Assembly (NCBI GenBank): GCA_050246995.1
Contig: JBFWVA010000004.1
Span: forward strand, 1-64,000
Direction of reading: 5' to 3'
From: SHVO01 sp050246995
Lineage (GTDB): Bacteria > Pseudomonadota > Alphaproteobacteria > Rhodospirillales > Rhodospirillaceae
DNA length: 64,000 nt
Both the position numbers and the translations under genes were made by a program. The notes under the pieces are model-generated. The model saw only the letters and a list, made by a program, of their open reading frames with translations. It searched no databases and was not told the DNA's origin. Positions 8,907 to 17,275 of the stretch are shown here, piece by piece (the stretch's first letter is position 1; each line of letters begins with the position of its first letter).

Positions 8907-10277
8907 TCAGCCGCCGCGTCCGCCAAGATCGCGGATCCAGAACGCCTGATAACCGTTCCACCGGCCATGCCATTCGCCGGTGTTGTTGCCGAGGAAATCG
9001 CCCGCGACCCGATCCGGGCCATAAGTATAGACGGGACGATCGCGATACGCCCAAACATTCAAGGCGCCTGACTGATTCGGCTGCGCCCGGCGGCCCGTAT
9101 TGGGGTCGACCCATACGGTAGACCACAAGCGGGATTCGCTCTTCGCGCCCGGGCTTGCCACCACGTAAGGCCAGGTCCGCAGACACCTTGCGATATCCAT
9201 ATTGCCGCATACCGCGAGCCGGTATTGTTGCGGGCTTTCCATGGTGTCGCACGGCGTCATATCGGTGGAATCTTCGCCGCAGCTGTAATAGTAGACCGTC
9301 TTGCCCTTACTGTCGGCGAGCACGTCGCCGTTCAGCGTCGCCTGGATCGTGAAGTCCTTGGGCGCCGCCGGCGCTGTCTGGGTATAGACGTTATGCCAGC
9401 CCGGCACATCGCCGCCGTCCAGCTTCGCGGCGGCCTCATCTTCCGAGTACGTGTACAGCGGCTTCTTGCGGAAAGCCCACTGGCGCACGCCAAGACCGCG
9501 CTCGACAATCGACCATTCGCCTTGCGGCTGCGCCGAATGCGGCGCGACGATGGGCAGCCAGTTTCGGGCGCAATCGTTTACGCAATTGGATTTATTCGGG
9601 CCGTCGTTGTCGGACTCATAGACGGAGTAGCGCGTATCGGTGAGCAGCATGCGCCCGCGCACGGTCGAGATCACCCGGAACCCCGGCGGGATCGCGGGCG
9701 GCGGGCCGGCCGGCTCACGGGCCGCCGGAGAATCGCCGCGGCGGGACATGGTGCTGCCGCCCAGGACATCGCCGGGGGCGCGGTCGAGCGTCGACGTATA
9801 CAGCGCGTGTTTGTCGTAAGCCCACTGCTTCTTGCCGTCCTCTCGCGTGATGATCGTCCAGTTGCCGACCGGCTTGGCGTCATCGGCCGCATAAACCGGT
9901 GGCCAGTAGGCGACGCAACTCACGCGCGTTTCGGGATCGGGCAGATCAAGCCCACCCGGATAAGGGCTCATGAGGCCGGCGCTCTTCAGCACGACTTTAT
10001 CGCCGCACACCGACTTGTTCTCAGGGTCGGCCGCATAGCCGTTGCGCATCGCTTTGATGGGCCACGTGTACAGTGTCTTGCCCTTGGCGTCGGCGAAGAC
10101 CGGGCCTTCGAGTTCGTTGACGATCACCTGGAAGCCGGGGGGCATCGGGACGTTCACATAGCTTTCGACCGCGCGCCCGCCCGGGCGGGCATCGGCGGCA
10201 ACGGAAAGATCCGCGTGACCTACAGCAAACATGCTCACCGAGAAGATGGCGGCAGCCAAACGGAAGGTCTTTTTCAT
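8907..10277 (-). CDS. Secreted Lipoprotein_15-like repeat protein, cassette copy 2
   Basis: 456 residues with a signal peptide (MKKTFRLAAAIFSVSMFAVG). Paralogue of 3772-5136 with the same set of Yx(F/W/Y)xxD repeats: GKTLYTWP, KHALYTSTLD, YSVYESDNDG, KKPLYTYSED, GKTVYYYSCGED and DRPVYTYGPD, and shared flanks such as PMPPGFxVIVNELEGPVFAD. First gene of the second cassette; the ~470 bp upstream should hold its promoter. Confidence 0.75.
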   Translation of the reverse strand: MKKTFRLAAAIFSVSMFAVGHADLSVAADARPGGRAVESYVNVPMPPGFQVIVNELEGPVFADAKGKTLYTWPIKAMRNGYAADPENKSVCGDKVVLKSAGLMSPYPGGLDLPDPETRVSCVAYWPPVYAADDAKPVGNWTIITREDGKKQWAYDKHALYTSTLDRAPGDVLGGSTMSRRGDSPAAREPAGPPPAIPPGFRVISTVRGRMLLTDTRYSVYESDNDGPNKSNCVNDCARNWLPIVAPHSAQPQGEWSIVERGLGVRQWAFRKKPLYTYSEDEAAAKLDGGDVPGWHNVYTQTAPAAPKDFTIQATLNGDVLADSKGKTVYYYSCGEDSTDMTPCDTMESPQQYRLAVCGNMDIARCLRTWPYVVASPGAKSESRLWSTVWVDPNTGRRAQPNQSGALNVWAYRDRPVYTYGPDRVAGDFLGNNTGEWHGRWNGYQAFWIRDLGGRGG

Positions 10278-10752
10278 CCTCGGTCCCTATCTAACGCGAT
10301 CGCGATCTCAGCTTCGGACTACTTTACCACTGGAATCGAGTAGGAAATTCACACTCTTGTCAGGTTTTGTCGCACCGGAGACCTGTCTGTGGAAGCTCAA
10401 TCACTCTTTAGAAAAGCAGGTTTAAGCACGAGAGCGATAATTTCCAGTAAATTCAATGCCTTATTCTCTGAACCGAGGGGACCTAGTGGTGGGGGCGGGA
10501 TACAGAAACGCGCCTCCACCGGGGCGCCGAGGTCCCTTCGTAGGGCCTGACGCGAGGCGGGGCGATTGAGCCGGGCGCGCAACTTCGCGCATAGCGCGTT
10601 GGCGAGGCTTAGCGCGTCCTCGGAACGTGATGAGGAGCACGCAACACGGCTCTCGCTCGCGGATCTCGAAAGCTATAAAAAAACCGGCCTCGTCGGTCGC
10701 GGACAGCTTTTCCACGATCGAATTATGACTTACCGCGCACGTTAGCATTGTG
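10278..10752. other. Intergenic region, no gene seen
   Basis: Divergent spacer between cassette copy 2 and the dioxygenase gene. I see no convincing coding frame, RNA gene or terminator. It presumably contains both promoters. Confidence 0.5.
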
Positions 10753-11421
10753 ATGATTATCGACGTCGATACGAAGCCTACGCACCTCGATCAGGATTCA
10801 GTCGATGTTCAATTCCTGTTTCCGACCCCGTTCGTCACCGCGCAGGTAAATGACCACCTCGCGATCAACCGCGATCTTGCGCAGCTGATTTTAGCGCGCG
10901 CCGAAGCGCATGCGTCGGCCTCTCTGAGCAATGTCGGGGGTTGGCAATCCGAGACCGATTTTCAGGCGTGGGCCGGCGCTTCTGGAGAAGCTGTCCTCGC
11001 CGCCGCACGCGAACTCGGCAATGGGATCACGGCCCTTAGCGACCGCGGCGCGCTCAAACAAGGCGAAATCGCTTGGCGTATCAACGCCTGGGCCAACGTC
11101 AACCGCGCGGGTCATAGCAACGAGATGCACACGCACGCCGGAAGCTATTGGTCCGGCGTCTATTATGTCGATGACGGCATGGATGACGAAGCACAAACGG
11201 GGGGCGAACTGGAGCTGCTCGATCCGCGCGGCCCCGCGCCTTTGATGTACGCGCCGCAACTGAAAACCGCGATCAAATCCTGCCTCACAGCTGGGCTATC
11301 GGAGTTCCAGCGTCCCCGGTCGGGACAGCTTTATATGTTCCCCGCGTGGCTGTACCACGGCGTACGCCCTTATCTCGGCGCGCGCGCGCGGATCTCCGTC
11401 GCGTTCAATCTTTGCGTCTGA
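10753..11421 (+). CDS. Putative 2OG-Fe(II) oxygenase
   Basis: About 222 residues resembling the putative 2OG-Fe(II) oxygenase group (TIGR02466-like, from memory). Iron ligands look like His in NEMHTHAGSYWSGVYYVD with an acidic partner in the following strand, and distal His in YHGVRPY; Arg in ARISVAFNL would bind 2-oxoglutarate. Cytoplasmic. ATG 10753 preferred to GTG 10750. Substrate unknown. Confidence 0.75.
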   Translation: MIIDVDTKPTHLDQDSVDVQFLFPTPFVTAQVNDHLAINRDLAQLILARAEAHASASLSNVGGWQSETDFQAWAGASGEAVLAAARELGNGITALSDRGALKQGEIAWRINAWANVNRAGHSNEMHTHAGSYWSGVYYVDDGMDDEAQTGGELELLDPRGPAPLMYAPQLKTAIKSCLTAGLSEFQRPRSGQLYMFPAWLYHGVRPYLGARARISVAFNLCV

Positions 11422-11522
11422 CGAAATAGATGGCGCCCCAATACGTCCGGGCACATGCATTTTCACATCGGGGCGATCGCGCTTAAGGATGCGCGCAGTT
11501 TAAAACACCCTCACCGCGCAAT

Positions 11523-12647
11523 TTAGAAAAACATGCGGACGCCAGCGACGAGACGGCGTGCGCTGACAGGGTTTCCGGCCGCACGTGCGACATCCGCGGT
11601 CGCGCCCGTCTTACGTTCAAAACTCATGCCGAGATAGGGCGCGAATTCACGCTCAATTTCGTAGCGTAACCGCAATTCAGCTTCGACAGACGACAAGCCA
11701 GAACCTAGGTGCAGTTCCGGTACGTCTTGTGCCGCAATATCGATCTCGGCGCGCGGCTGCAAAACCAAACGCTGCGTTATATTGAGATCGTAGTTGCTTT
11801 CCAGACGTCCATGAACGTCACCCTTGTTCGAAACAAAGAGCGCGGCGCCAACTTTGAACCAATACGGGGCCAATCCTTCCACCCCGAACGTTGCATATCC
11901 GCGCGATGGCTTTGGCTCGATGTCATAGCGCACGCCGGCCTGCAGATTGAAATAAGGTCCGATCGCACGGGCATAGAGCGCCTGAAATTCGGCGCTTTCG
12001 AGAGCCCCATTGAGATCGCCCTCGCCCTTGACCTTGAAGACAGCGCGGTTGATGTCGCCGCCGTACCAGGCCTCGCCCTCCCAACGGTAGCTCTCCTCGC
12101 CCTTACGAGATTGGAGCTCGAGAATATTTACCATGACCAAAGATGCGGGCGCGCCGCCGTGTTCTTCGCGCAAGACAGCGCGCGCCGCCGCCATCGCCTG
12201 CCGATCATAGACGCGATCGGCGGCATGGTCGGCGACGGTGGGTAGAACGTCGCTCTCATAAACCGGAATGTAGTCCATCCCCATGGAATCTTTTTTAGGG
12301 ACTGGGGATGTGTCGGGCTCACCCATCGGGTTCTTGTAATAGAGAATACGCCCCTTATCCGCGGGAGCAGTGTCGGCCTCGTAGACGGGGATGTAGTCCA
12401 TTCCCATGGAATCTTTTTTCGGCACCGGCGAGATGTCGGATCCCCCCATCGGGTTCTTGTAATGAAGAATCCGGCGCTTCTCGGCCACGGGCGGCGCCGA
12501 ATGCTGACTGTGATCGTGGTCGGTAGAGGTCTGGGGGGCGGGTTGTGCGGCAGCCGGCTTTACCGCCGCCCCGTGATCGTGAGCGTGATCTTGCGCGTTC
12601 GCCGCATGGACAAGCAAGATCGCTCCAAGAAACGCGAAGATCCTCAC
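11523..12647 (-). CDS. copB: Copper-resistance outer-membrane protein CopB with two heavy-metal-binding repeats
   Basis: About 374 residues from a GTG start at 12647, chosen because AAGGAG lies 7 nt upstream and the start overlaps the copA stop (GTGA). Signal peptide (ends near HAANAQDH), a His-rich stretch (DHAHDHGAA, DHDHSQHS), two copies of the heavy-metal-binding motif Y(Y/H)KNPMG..D.SPVPKKDSMGMDYIPVYE, then the CopB beta-barrel domain. It works with CopA in periplasmic/outer-membrane copper handling. Confidence 0.9.
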   Translation of the reverse strand: MRIFAFLGAILLVHAANAQDHAHDHGAAVKPAAAQPAPQTSTDHDHSQHSAPPVAEKRRILHYKNPMGGSDISPVPKKDSMGMDYIPVYEADTAPADKGRILYYKNPMGEPDTSPVPKKDSMGMDYIPVYESDVLPTVADHAADRVYDRQAMAAARAVLREEHGGAPASLVMVNILELQSRKGEESYRWEGEAWYGGDINRAVFKVKGEGDLNGALESAEFQALYARAIGPYFNLQAGVRYDIEPKPSRGYATFGVEGLAPYWFKVGAALFVSNKGDVHGRLESNYDLNITQRLVLQPRAEIDIAAQDVPELHLGSGLSSVEAELRLRYEIEREFAPYLGMSFERKTGATADVARAAGNPVSARRLVAGVRMFF

Positions 12648-14482
12648 ATCGCATCTCCTTCGAGGGGCCGAATACTGACCACCTGAAACATGCCCGCGTG
12701 CATGTGATAGAGCAGATGGCAATGAAACGCCCAGTCACCCGGCGCGTCCGCAGTCAGGTCGAAGGTGACCTTGCCGCTTGGCGCGACATTGACGGTGTGC
12801 TTGCGCGGCTTGTTCCCGGGCTTATTGGTGACCAGCTCGAAGAAGTGACCGTGGAGATGAATCGGGTGTTGCATCATCGTGTCGTTGACGAGGGTGATGC
12901 GGACACGCTCATTGGTCCGGAAGGCTATGGGCGCTTTGACCTCACTGAACTTCTCGCCGTCGAACGCCCACATAAAGCGTTCCATATTACCAGTGAGATG
13001 GATTTCCAGGCTGCGGGACGGCTCGCGCGTATCCGGGTTCGGATGAAGCGCGGCCAGGTCAGTGTAGACAAGAACCTTGTGGCCGACATTTTCGAGCCCC
13101 AATCCGGGCTCGCCCAGCCGGTCCTGGGCCATCGGCGCGATCATCTGCACGCCGGGTCCCATTTTGACCTGAGGCGCATTCTTGGGATCGCGCATATCCA
13201 TATCGCTATGGTCCATGCCGGCCGGTGACGACGGGCTTGGGGCCATCGCCATTCCTTGGTTCGGCTGCGAATGGTCCATTTCGCTATGATCCATTCCGGG
13301 CATTTGCGAATGGTCCATTTTCGAGTGGTCCATCTGGGAATGATCCATCCCCGCCATGCCATGGTTCATACCGCTCATGTCCATGCCCATGTCCTTCATG
13401 GTCAGCAGCGGCCGCGCGCGGAGCGGCGGCACCGCGGCCGTCATCCCCTCGCGGGGCGCAAACGTCCCAACGCCCATGCCTGAGCGGTCGGTTGCTTCCG
13501 CGACTAGCGTGTAAGCGCGGTCGTCAGGGCGAACGATAACGTCGTATGTTTCGGCCACCGCGATCTGGAACTCTTCGACATCGACCGGACGCACGTTTTC
13601 GCCGTCGGCTTGCACGACGGTGAGAGTTAAGCCGGGAATACGGACGTTGAAAATCGTTTGAGCCGCGGCATTGATAAAGCGCAAGCGCACGCGTTCGCCC
13701 GGCTTGAATAGCCCTGTCCAGTTGTCCGACGGCGCGTGACCGTTGACCAGAAATGTATATGCGGCGCCCGTGACATCCGAAATGTCGGTGGGGTCCATGC
13801 GCATCTTGGCCCAGTCCAACCGCTCCTTCAAAGGAAGGTCCTTGCCCGCGATCAGGCTGGCGAGTGTCTGCTTCTGAAAGTTGAAGACACCCGGCTGCTG
13901 CTTGAGGCGCTTAAAGATCGTATGCGGATGCATGTCGCTGTAGTCCGAAAGCACGATGACATGCTCGCGGTCATAAGCGATCTCGTCTGCGTCTTGAGGC
14001 TCTAGGATCAAAGGTCCGTAGTGGCCCAACTGCTCCTGCAGACCTGAGTGGCTGTGATACCAGAACGTGCCCGAATGCTTGATTGGAAATTCATAGGTGA
14101 AGGTCTCGCCCGGTTTGATTCCGGGGAAGCTGACGCCCGGCACCCCGTCCATTTGAAATGGCAGCAAGACACCGTGCCAGTGAATGGAGGTATCCTCGTC
14201 GAGACGGTTGGTAACCGAAAGGCGTACGTTCTGACCTTGCCGGAGGCGCACGAGGGGCCCCGGGATGGTGCCGTTGATCGTCACCGCATGGCTGCTGCGA
14301 CCGCCGATCGGCCACGACGAATGAGCGATCGTAAGCGCGACATTCGGGCCCGAGAGCGACGGCAATGCCCGCACCGTTCCGCGGTTGTTCGTTTGCGCCC
14401 AAGCGGGAAGCAGGCCCATACCGAGCGCGGAAGCGCCGAAAGCAAGGAGTCCTCTGCGATTGACCTGCGCCATTTGAGCCAT
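12644..14482 (-). CDS. copA: Copper-resistance multicopper oxidase CopA
   Basis: About 612 residues. Tat signal (NRRGLLAFGASALG, RR at 9-10), cupredoxin domains with copper ligands HWHG (about residue 101), HSHSG, HPIHLHGHF and HCHLLYHMHAGMFQ, plus a Met/His-rich loop of repeated MDHS(Q/K/E)M units that binds Cu(I). Oxidises Cu(I) in the periplasm. A GTG at 14557 is in frame, but the likely ECF promoter (14549-14574) would start the mRNA downstream of it, so ATG 14482 (or 14473) is preferred. Overlaps copB by 4 bp. Confidence 0.92.
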   Translation of the reverse strand: MAQMAQVNRRGLLAFGASALGMGLLPAWAQTNNRGTVRALPSLSGPNVALTIAHSSWPIGGRSSHAVTINGTIPGPLVRLRQGQNVRLSVTNRLDEDTSIHWHGVLLPFQMDGVPGVSFPGIKPGETFTYEFPIKHSGTFWYHSHSGLQEQLGHYGPLILEPQDADEIAYDREHVIVLSDYSDMHPHTIFKRLKQQPGVFNFQKQTLASLIAGKDLPLKERLDWAKMRMDPTDISDVTGAAYTFLVNGHAPSDNWTGLFKPGERVRLRFINAAAQTIFNVRIPGLTLTVVQADGENVRPVDVEEFQIAVAETYDVIVRPDDRAYTLVAEATDRSGMGVGTFAPREGMTAAVPPLRARPLLTMKDMGMDMSGMNHGMAGMDHSQMDHSKMDHSQMPGMDHSEMDHSQPNQGMAMAPSPSSPAGMDHSDMDMRDPKNAPQVKMGPGVQMIAPMAQDRLGEPGLGLENVGHKVLVYTDLAALHPNPDTREPSRSLEIHLTGNMERFMWAFDGEKFSEVKAPIAFRTNERVRITLVNDTMMQHPIHLHGHFFELVTNKPGNKPRKHTVNVAPSGKVTFDLTADAPGDWAFHCHLLYHMHAGMFQVVSIRPLEGDAM

Positions 14483-14548
14483 CCAGTCGATAATTTGTAA
14501 CGGCTCAAGAGCCGCGCGGAGCGGCCCGGCCGTGACCCGTTTGCCTAC

Positions 14549-14574
14549 AATACGCACGAGGGACCGTCGACCCT
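14549..14574 (-). promoter_or_regulatory. Predicted ECF-sigma promoter of copAB
   Basis: On the minus strand AGGGT (14574-14570), 15 nt, then CGTATT (14554-14549). The same spacing and boxes occur in both divergent promoters at 15930-15989, all within one copper island that encodes its own ECF sigma factor. Inference from shared motif. Confidence 0.55.
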
Positions 14575-14604
14575 CCTTGGCGCAAGATTTTTATGCCGAG
14601 ATCT

Positions 14605-15183
14605 TTAGTGCTGGTCGCGGTTCGAGGTCAGAAGTTCTTCCAGACGCTGCTTGGCGCGCCTGACTTTCATCTCGATCGCTTTCGGGGTGGTATCGAGCTG
14701 CGCGGCGGCTTCCTGCTGGCTAAGCCCCGCGAACGCGGTCAACACCAGCGCTTCCTTGAGAGAGGACGGGAGCATGGCGATCGCCCGCTCGAGGGCCTGG
14801 AGCCGGCCCGCTTCGGCTCCCGCCCGCTCAGCCGCCACGTCAGGGCTCGGCTCGCTGGCTTCACGTACATCCAGGAGCCCGAAAAGCCGCGTGGCCTTCC
14901 GCCGCACGGTCTGTCTGCGTCCGAAGTCCCGGCACTTGTTAAGAGCAATCGTTCGCAGCCATGCGCCGAAATCGCGCGCGGGATCGTAGCGCTTGAGCCC
15001 GAGCCATGCCGCGACAAAGGTGTCCTGCAATATATCCAAGGAATCGGCTGCATTACCGATGTAGTGCCGGGCAATGCGGAATATCTGATCTTTATGGCGT
15101 AACACAAGAACATCGAACGCCTGCCTGCTGCCGTTCTGAGCCTCGACCGCCAGAACCGCATCAGGCTGCTCGGCCCCGGACAT
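14605..15183 (-). CDS. ECF-type RNA polymerase sigma factor, CnrH-like
   Basis: 192 residues with region 2 (FDVLVLRHKDQIFRIARHYI, DILQDTFVAAW, FGAWLRTIALNKCRD) and region 4 (LPSSLKEALVLTAFAGLSQQ, EAAAQLDTTPKAIEMKVRRA). It is the third gene of a three-gene unit after a membrane anti-sigma protein and a periplasmic metal sensor, which is the CnrYXH arrangement of Cupriavidus metal-resistance operons. Start ATG overlaps the upstream stop by 1 nt. Predicted to switch on copAB, its own operon and the CusF-like/copCD operon. Confidence 0.88.
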   Translation of the reverse strand: MSGAEQPDAVLAVEAQNGSRQAFDVLVLRHKDQIFRIARHYIGNAADSLDILQDTFVAAWLGLKRYDPARDFGAWLRTIALNKCRDFGRRQTVRRKATRLFGLLDVREASEPSPDVAAERAGAEAGRLQALERAIAMLPSSLKEALVLTAFAGLSQQEAAAQLDTTPKAIEMKVRRAKQRLEELLTSNRDQH

Positions 15184-15623
15184 CAGGGAGGGTCCGCTGA
15201 GAGCGACTGCCGAATGGTCTTATCGAAGATCGCGGCCTGGTCGGGCGTGAGCGCTGCACGCATTTCCAAGATATGCAGGATCGTAAGCTCCTGCAGCCCA
15301 GCCATGGCCTCGTGAAAGTGAGAGATGGCGGTCTTCGCGGCATCGCCGTACGCACGTTCTGATTCAAGCGCGCGCGCCAGCTCAAGATTGGCCGCGCGCA
15401 TCTGCATTTCCAGGTCTTTGCGGTCGAGCGCAAACTTCGCTTCGATGATGGCGATGCGCTTATCTTGCTCAGGCGTAAGGTCCAACTGGTGGTGCAACAT
15501 ATCGTGCACGCTGGCAGCCTCATGCCCGCGATCGGACCGGAGCCCCATTCCTATCCACACGCCGGTCGCAAGCGCGGCCAGCGTTAGGGCAATGACAGCA
15601 ATCGCCGTCCGCGCGGAACTCAC
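15183..15623 (-). CDS. Periplasmic heavy-metal sensor, CnrX/CpxP-like
   Basis: 146 residues: N-terminal membrane anchor (TAIAVIALTLAALATGVWIG) and a helical periplasmic domain of the metal-resistance (PF13801) type, with a His-rich start (HEAASVHDMLHHQLDLTPEQ) and LTPDQAAIFDK near the end. It would bind metal and relieve anti-sigma inhibition. Starts within the stop of the upstream gene (4-bp ATGA overlap). Confidence 0.82.
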   Translation of the reverse strand: MSSARTAIAVIALTLAALATGVWIGMGLRSDRGHEAASVHDMLHHQLDLTPEQDKRIAIIEAKFALDRKDLEMQMRAANLELARALESERAYGDAAKTAISHFHEAMAGLQELTILHILEMRAALTPDQAAIFDKTIRQSLSADPP

Positions 15624-15904
15624 GAGCTGCTTCCGAGCAGAAGCGTTGACGGCGCCGGCAGCGTGCGCAGCGAAAAGGCGTCAAGCCCCGGCATGGCGGA
15701 AGCCCCGTCGAGGCGATAACCGCCGAGGGCGATGCCCCCGACCACGGCTATTGCTACAACGCCGGCTTGACACCCCAGAACGAGATGGCGCATGCGAGTC
15801 ACTTGTTCGTCCGCAGCCACGCGCTGCCACACGGCTGCTTCGAGCCCGTGCAAGGGCGTGGCGGCCACGGATTCTCTGAGCACTTCGAGGTCTTTTTCGA
15901 GCAT
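15620..15904 (-). CDS. Small membrane anti-sigma protein, CnrY-like
   Basis: About 94 residues from ATG 15904 (TAAGG 6 nt upstream; an in-frame TTG at 15925 sits too close to the promoter). N-terminal cytoplasmic helices (EKDLEVLRESVAATPLHGLE), one membrane segment (VLGCQAGVVAIAVVGGIALG) and a short periplasmic tail. Position and topology match CnrY, which sequesters the ECF sigma factor at the membrane. Identity rests mostly on context. Confidence 0.65.
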   Translation of the reverse strand: MLEKDLEVLRESVAATPLHGLEAAVWQRVAADEQVTRMRHLVLGCQAGVVAIAVVGGIALGGYRLDGASAMPGLDAFSLRTLPAPSTLLLGSSS

Positions 15905-15929
15905 GTGGGCCTTACCGCTATTCAATCTT

Positions 15930-15989
15930 AATACGCACGCACGGGCGGCAACCCTCGCCAGCGAGGGAAAGGCCCAGAGACTGCGTACT
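15930..15989. promoter_or_regulatory. Divergent predicted ECF promoters for the cnrYXH-like and CusF-copCD operons
   Basis: Minus strand: AGGGT (15955-15951), 15 nt, CGTATT (15935-15930). Plus strand: AGGGA (15964-15968), 15 nt, CGTACT (15984-15989). The two -35 boxes form one palindrome, CCCTCGC-CA-GCGAGGG at 15952-15967, so the promoters sit back to back. Same layout as the copA promoter. Confidence 0.6.
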
Positions 15990-16035
15990 TACTATATCAC
16001 CGACACGGGCCATGCATTCCAGCCGGGAGCTTTCG

Positions 16036-16404
16036 ATGAAACCTTACAAGACATTAGCCGTCCTGGGCGTCTCTCTTCTCCTGGCGCCGCAGCTAGAAGC
16101 AGGAACCACCAATGAAGGCGCGCGCGCCCTGATCCTCATCGCTGATCATAGTCACAACCATGGAGACCAAGCCGGCGCCAAAGGCAAAGGTGTCGTCAAC
16201 TCGGTCGATGCGGTAGGACATAAGCTCAATATGTCGCACGAACCCATTCCCAGCCTCGGCTGGCCCGCGATGAAAATGGACTTCGAGGTTGCGCCCTCCG
16301 TGGATCTCAAGTCCGTCGAGGCCGGAACCCAAGTTGAGTTCGTGGTGGGTAAGAACAAGGCCGGCTTGCCCGAGATTCAGTCAATTCAGTCCGTGAGGAA
16401 GTAA
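16036..16404 (+). CDS. CusF-like periplasmic copper-binding protein
   Basis: About 122 residues from ATG 16036 (GGGAG 7 nt upstream). Signal peptide, a short His-rich stretch (DHSHNHGD), then a CusF domain: GVVNSVDAVGHKLNMSHEPI and GWPAMKMDFEV, whose His, Trp and two Met residues form the Cu(I)/Ag(I) site. First gene of the plus-strand copper operon, 4 bp before copC. Confidence 0.88.
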   Translation: MKPYKTLAVLGVSLLLAPQLEAGTTNEGARALILIADHSHNHGDQAGAKGKGVVNSVDAVGHKLNMSHEPIPSLGWPAMKMDFEVAPSVDLKSVEAGTQVEFVVGKNKAGLPEIQSIQSVRK

Positions 16405-16408
16405 ATCC

Positions 16409-16771
16409 ATGTCGCACCTCAAATCCCTGAGCGTCGCTCTCTGTATGATCGCCGCCGTGCCGGGCAGTGCGCTTGCGCATGCCGAACTCATCAAATCGGA
16501 ACCGGCCGCGGACGGAACCCTGGCGGCCGGCGCAAAAGAGATCCTCTTCACCTACGACGAGGAAATTCAGCCAGCGGCCTGCAAATTGACAACTTCGGAT
16601 GGGAAGGACGTCGCCAATCTTGGAAAGCCTCACGCCGAAGGCGTGGTGCTTCATATCCCGATCGCCAAGATGCTGCCGGCCGGCCGTTATAGCGTCGCGT
16701 GCCGTGTCGTTGGTCCTGACAGCCATCCGATCAACAGCTCCGTCGCGTTTGTCCTTTCAGACGCCAAATAG
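16409..16771 (+). CDS. copC: Periplasmic copper-resistance protein CopC
   Basis: 120 residues: signal peptide ending GSALA, mature protein starting HAELIKSEPAADGTL with the N-terminal copper-ligand His, and the second conserved site DSHPI near the C-terminus. Small beta-barrel copper carrier that works with CopD. Confidence 0.93.
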   Translation: MSHLKSLSVALCMIAAVPGSALAHAELIKSEPAADGTLAAGAKEILFTYDEEIQPAACKLTTSDGKDVANLGKPHAEGVVLHIPIAKMLPAGRYSVACRVVGPDSHPINSSVAFVLSDAK

Positions 16772-16798
16772 TCACTCAACATTGGAAAGGAGATCGTC

Positions 16799-17248
16799 AT
16801 GCGTCGCGCTGCTCTCTCTTTATTTGCTATCGCAATATCCCTGTTTGGCCTGTCGCCGCTGGCCTGGGCCCACGTGACGGTGCGTCCTGCCGAGGCTCAA
16901 GCTGGGGCGGAAACGACATATACCGTGCGCGTGCCGACGGAAGGCCAGTCTGCGACCACGTCGGTGGAAGTTGAAGTACCGGCGGGTGTCACGATTATTT
17001 CCGTCGCGGGAGATCCAAAATCCTACGAAATGAAAAAGACCGGTGACCGCGTGACGTCTATCGTCTGGAAAACAGCGATCCCGCCCGAGCAACGCGCCGA
17101 ATTGAATTTCGTAGCCAGGAACCCGGCAAGCGGGACGGAAATCACTTGGAAAGCGCACCAGTATTTCGAGGATGGAACGCACGCGGCATGGGTCGAAGCC
17201 AAGGGCAGCAAGCGCCCCGCCTCTCTGACAGCCCTTAAAGCGCCTTAG
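16799..17248 (+). CDS. YcnI-like (DUF1775) copper-associated protein
   Basis: 149 residues. Signal peptide ends LAWA and the mature chain begins HVTVRPAEAQ, the copper-binding N-terminal His of YcnI proteins. The domain continues with TTYTVRVPTE, VEVPAGV and a late Trp-rich WKAHQYF. No C-terminal membrane anchor is visible, unlike many Gram-positive members. AAGGAG precedes the start; located between copC and copD. Confidence 0.87.
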   Translation: MRRAALSLFAIAISLFGLSPLAWAHVTVRPAEAQAGAETTYTVRVPTEGQSATTSVEVEVPAGVTIISVAGDPKSYEMKKTGDRVTSIVWKTAIPPEQRAELNFVARNPASGTEITWKAHQYFEDGTHAAWVEAKGSKRPASLTALKAP

Positions 17249-17275
17249 CAGCGCAGAAATCGCGGGAGGCGGTCC

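Noticed and set aside
10461..10748. 95-codon minus-strand frame in the 10.3-10.75 kb gap
   Set aside because: No ribosome site, no motif, and unbiased composition.
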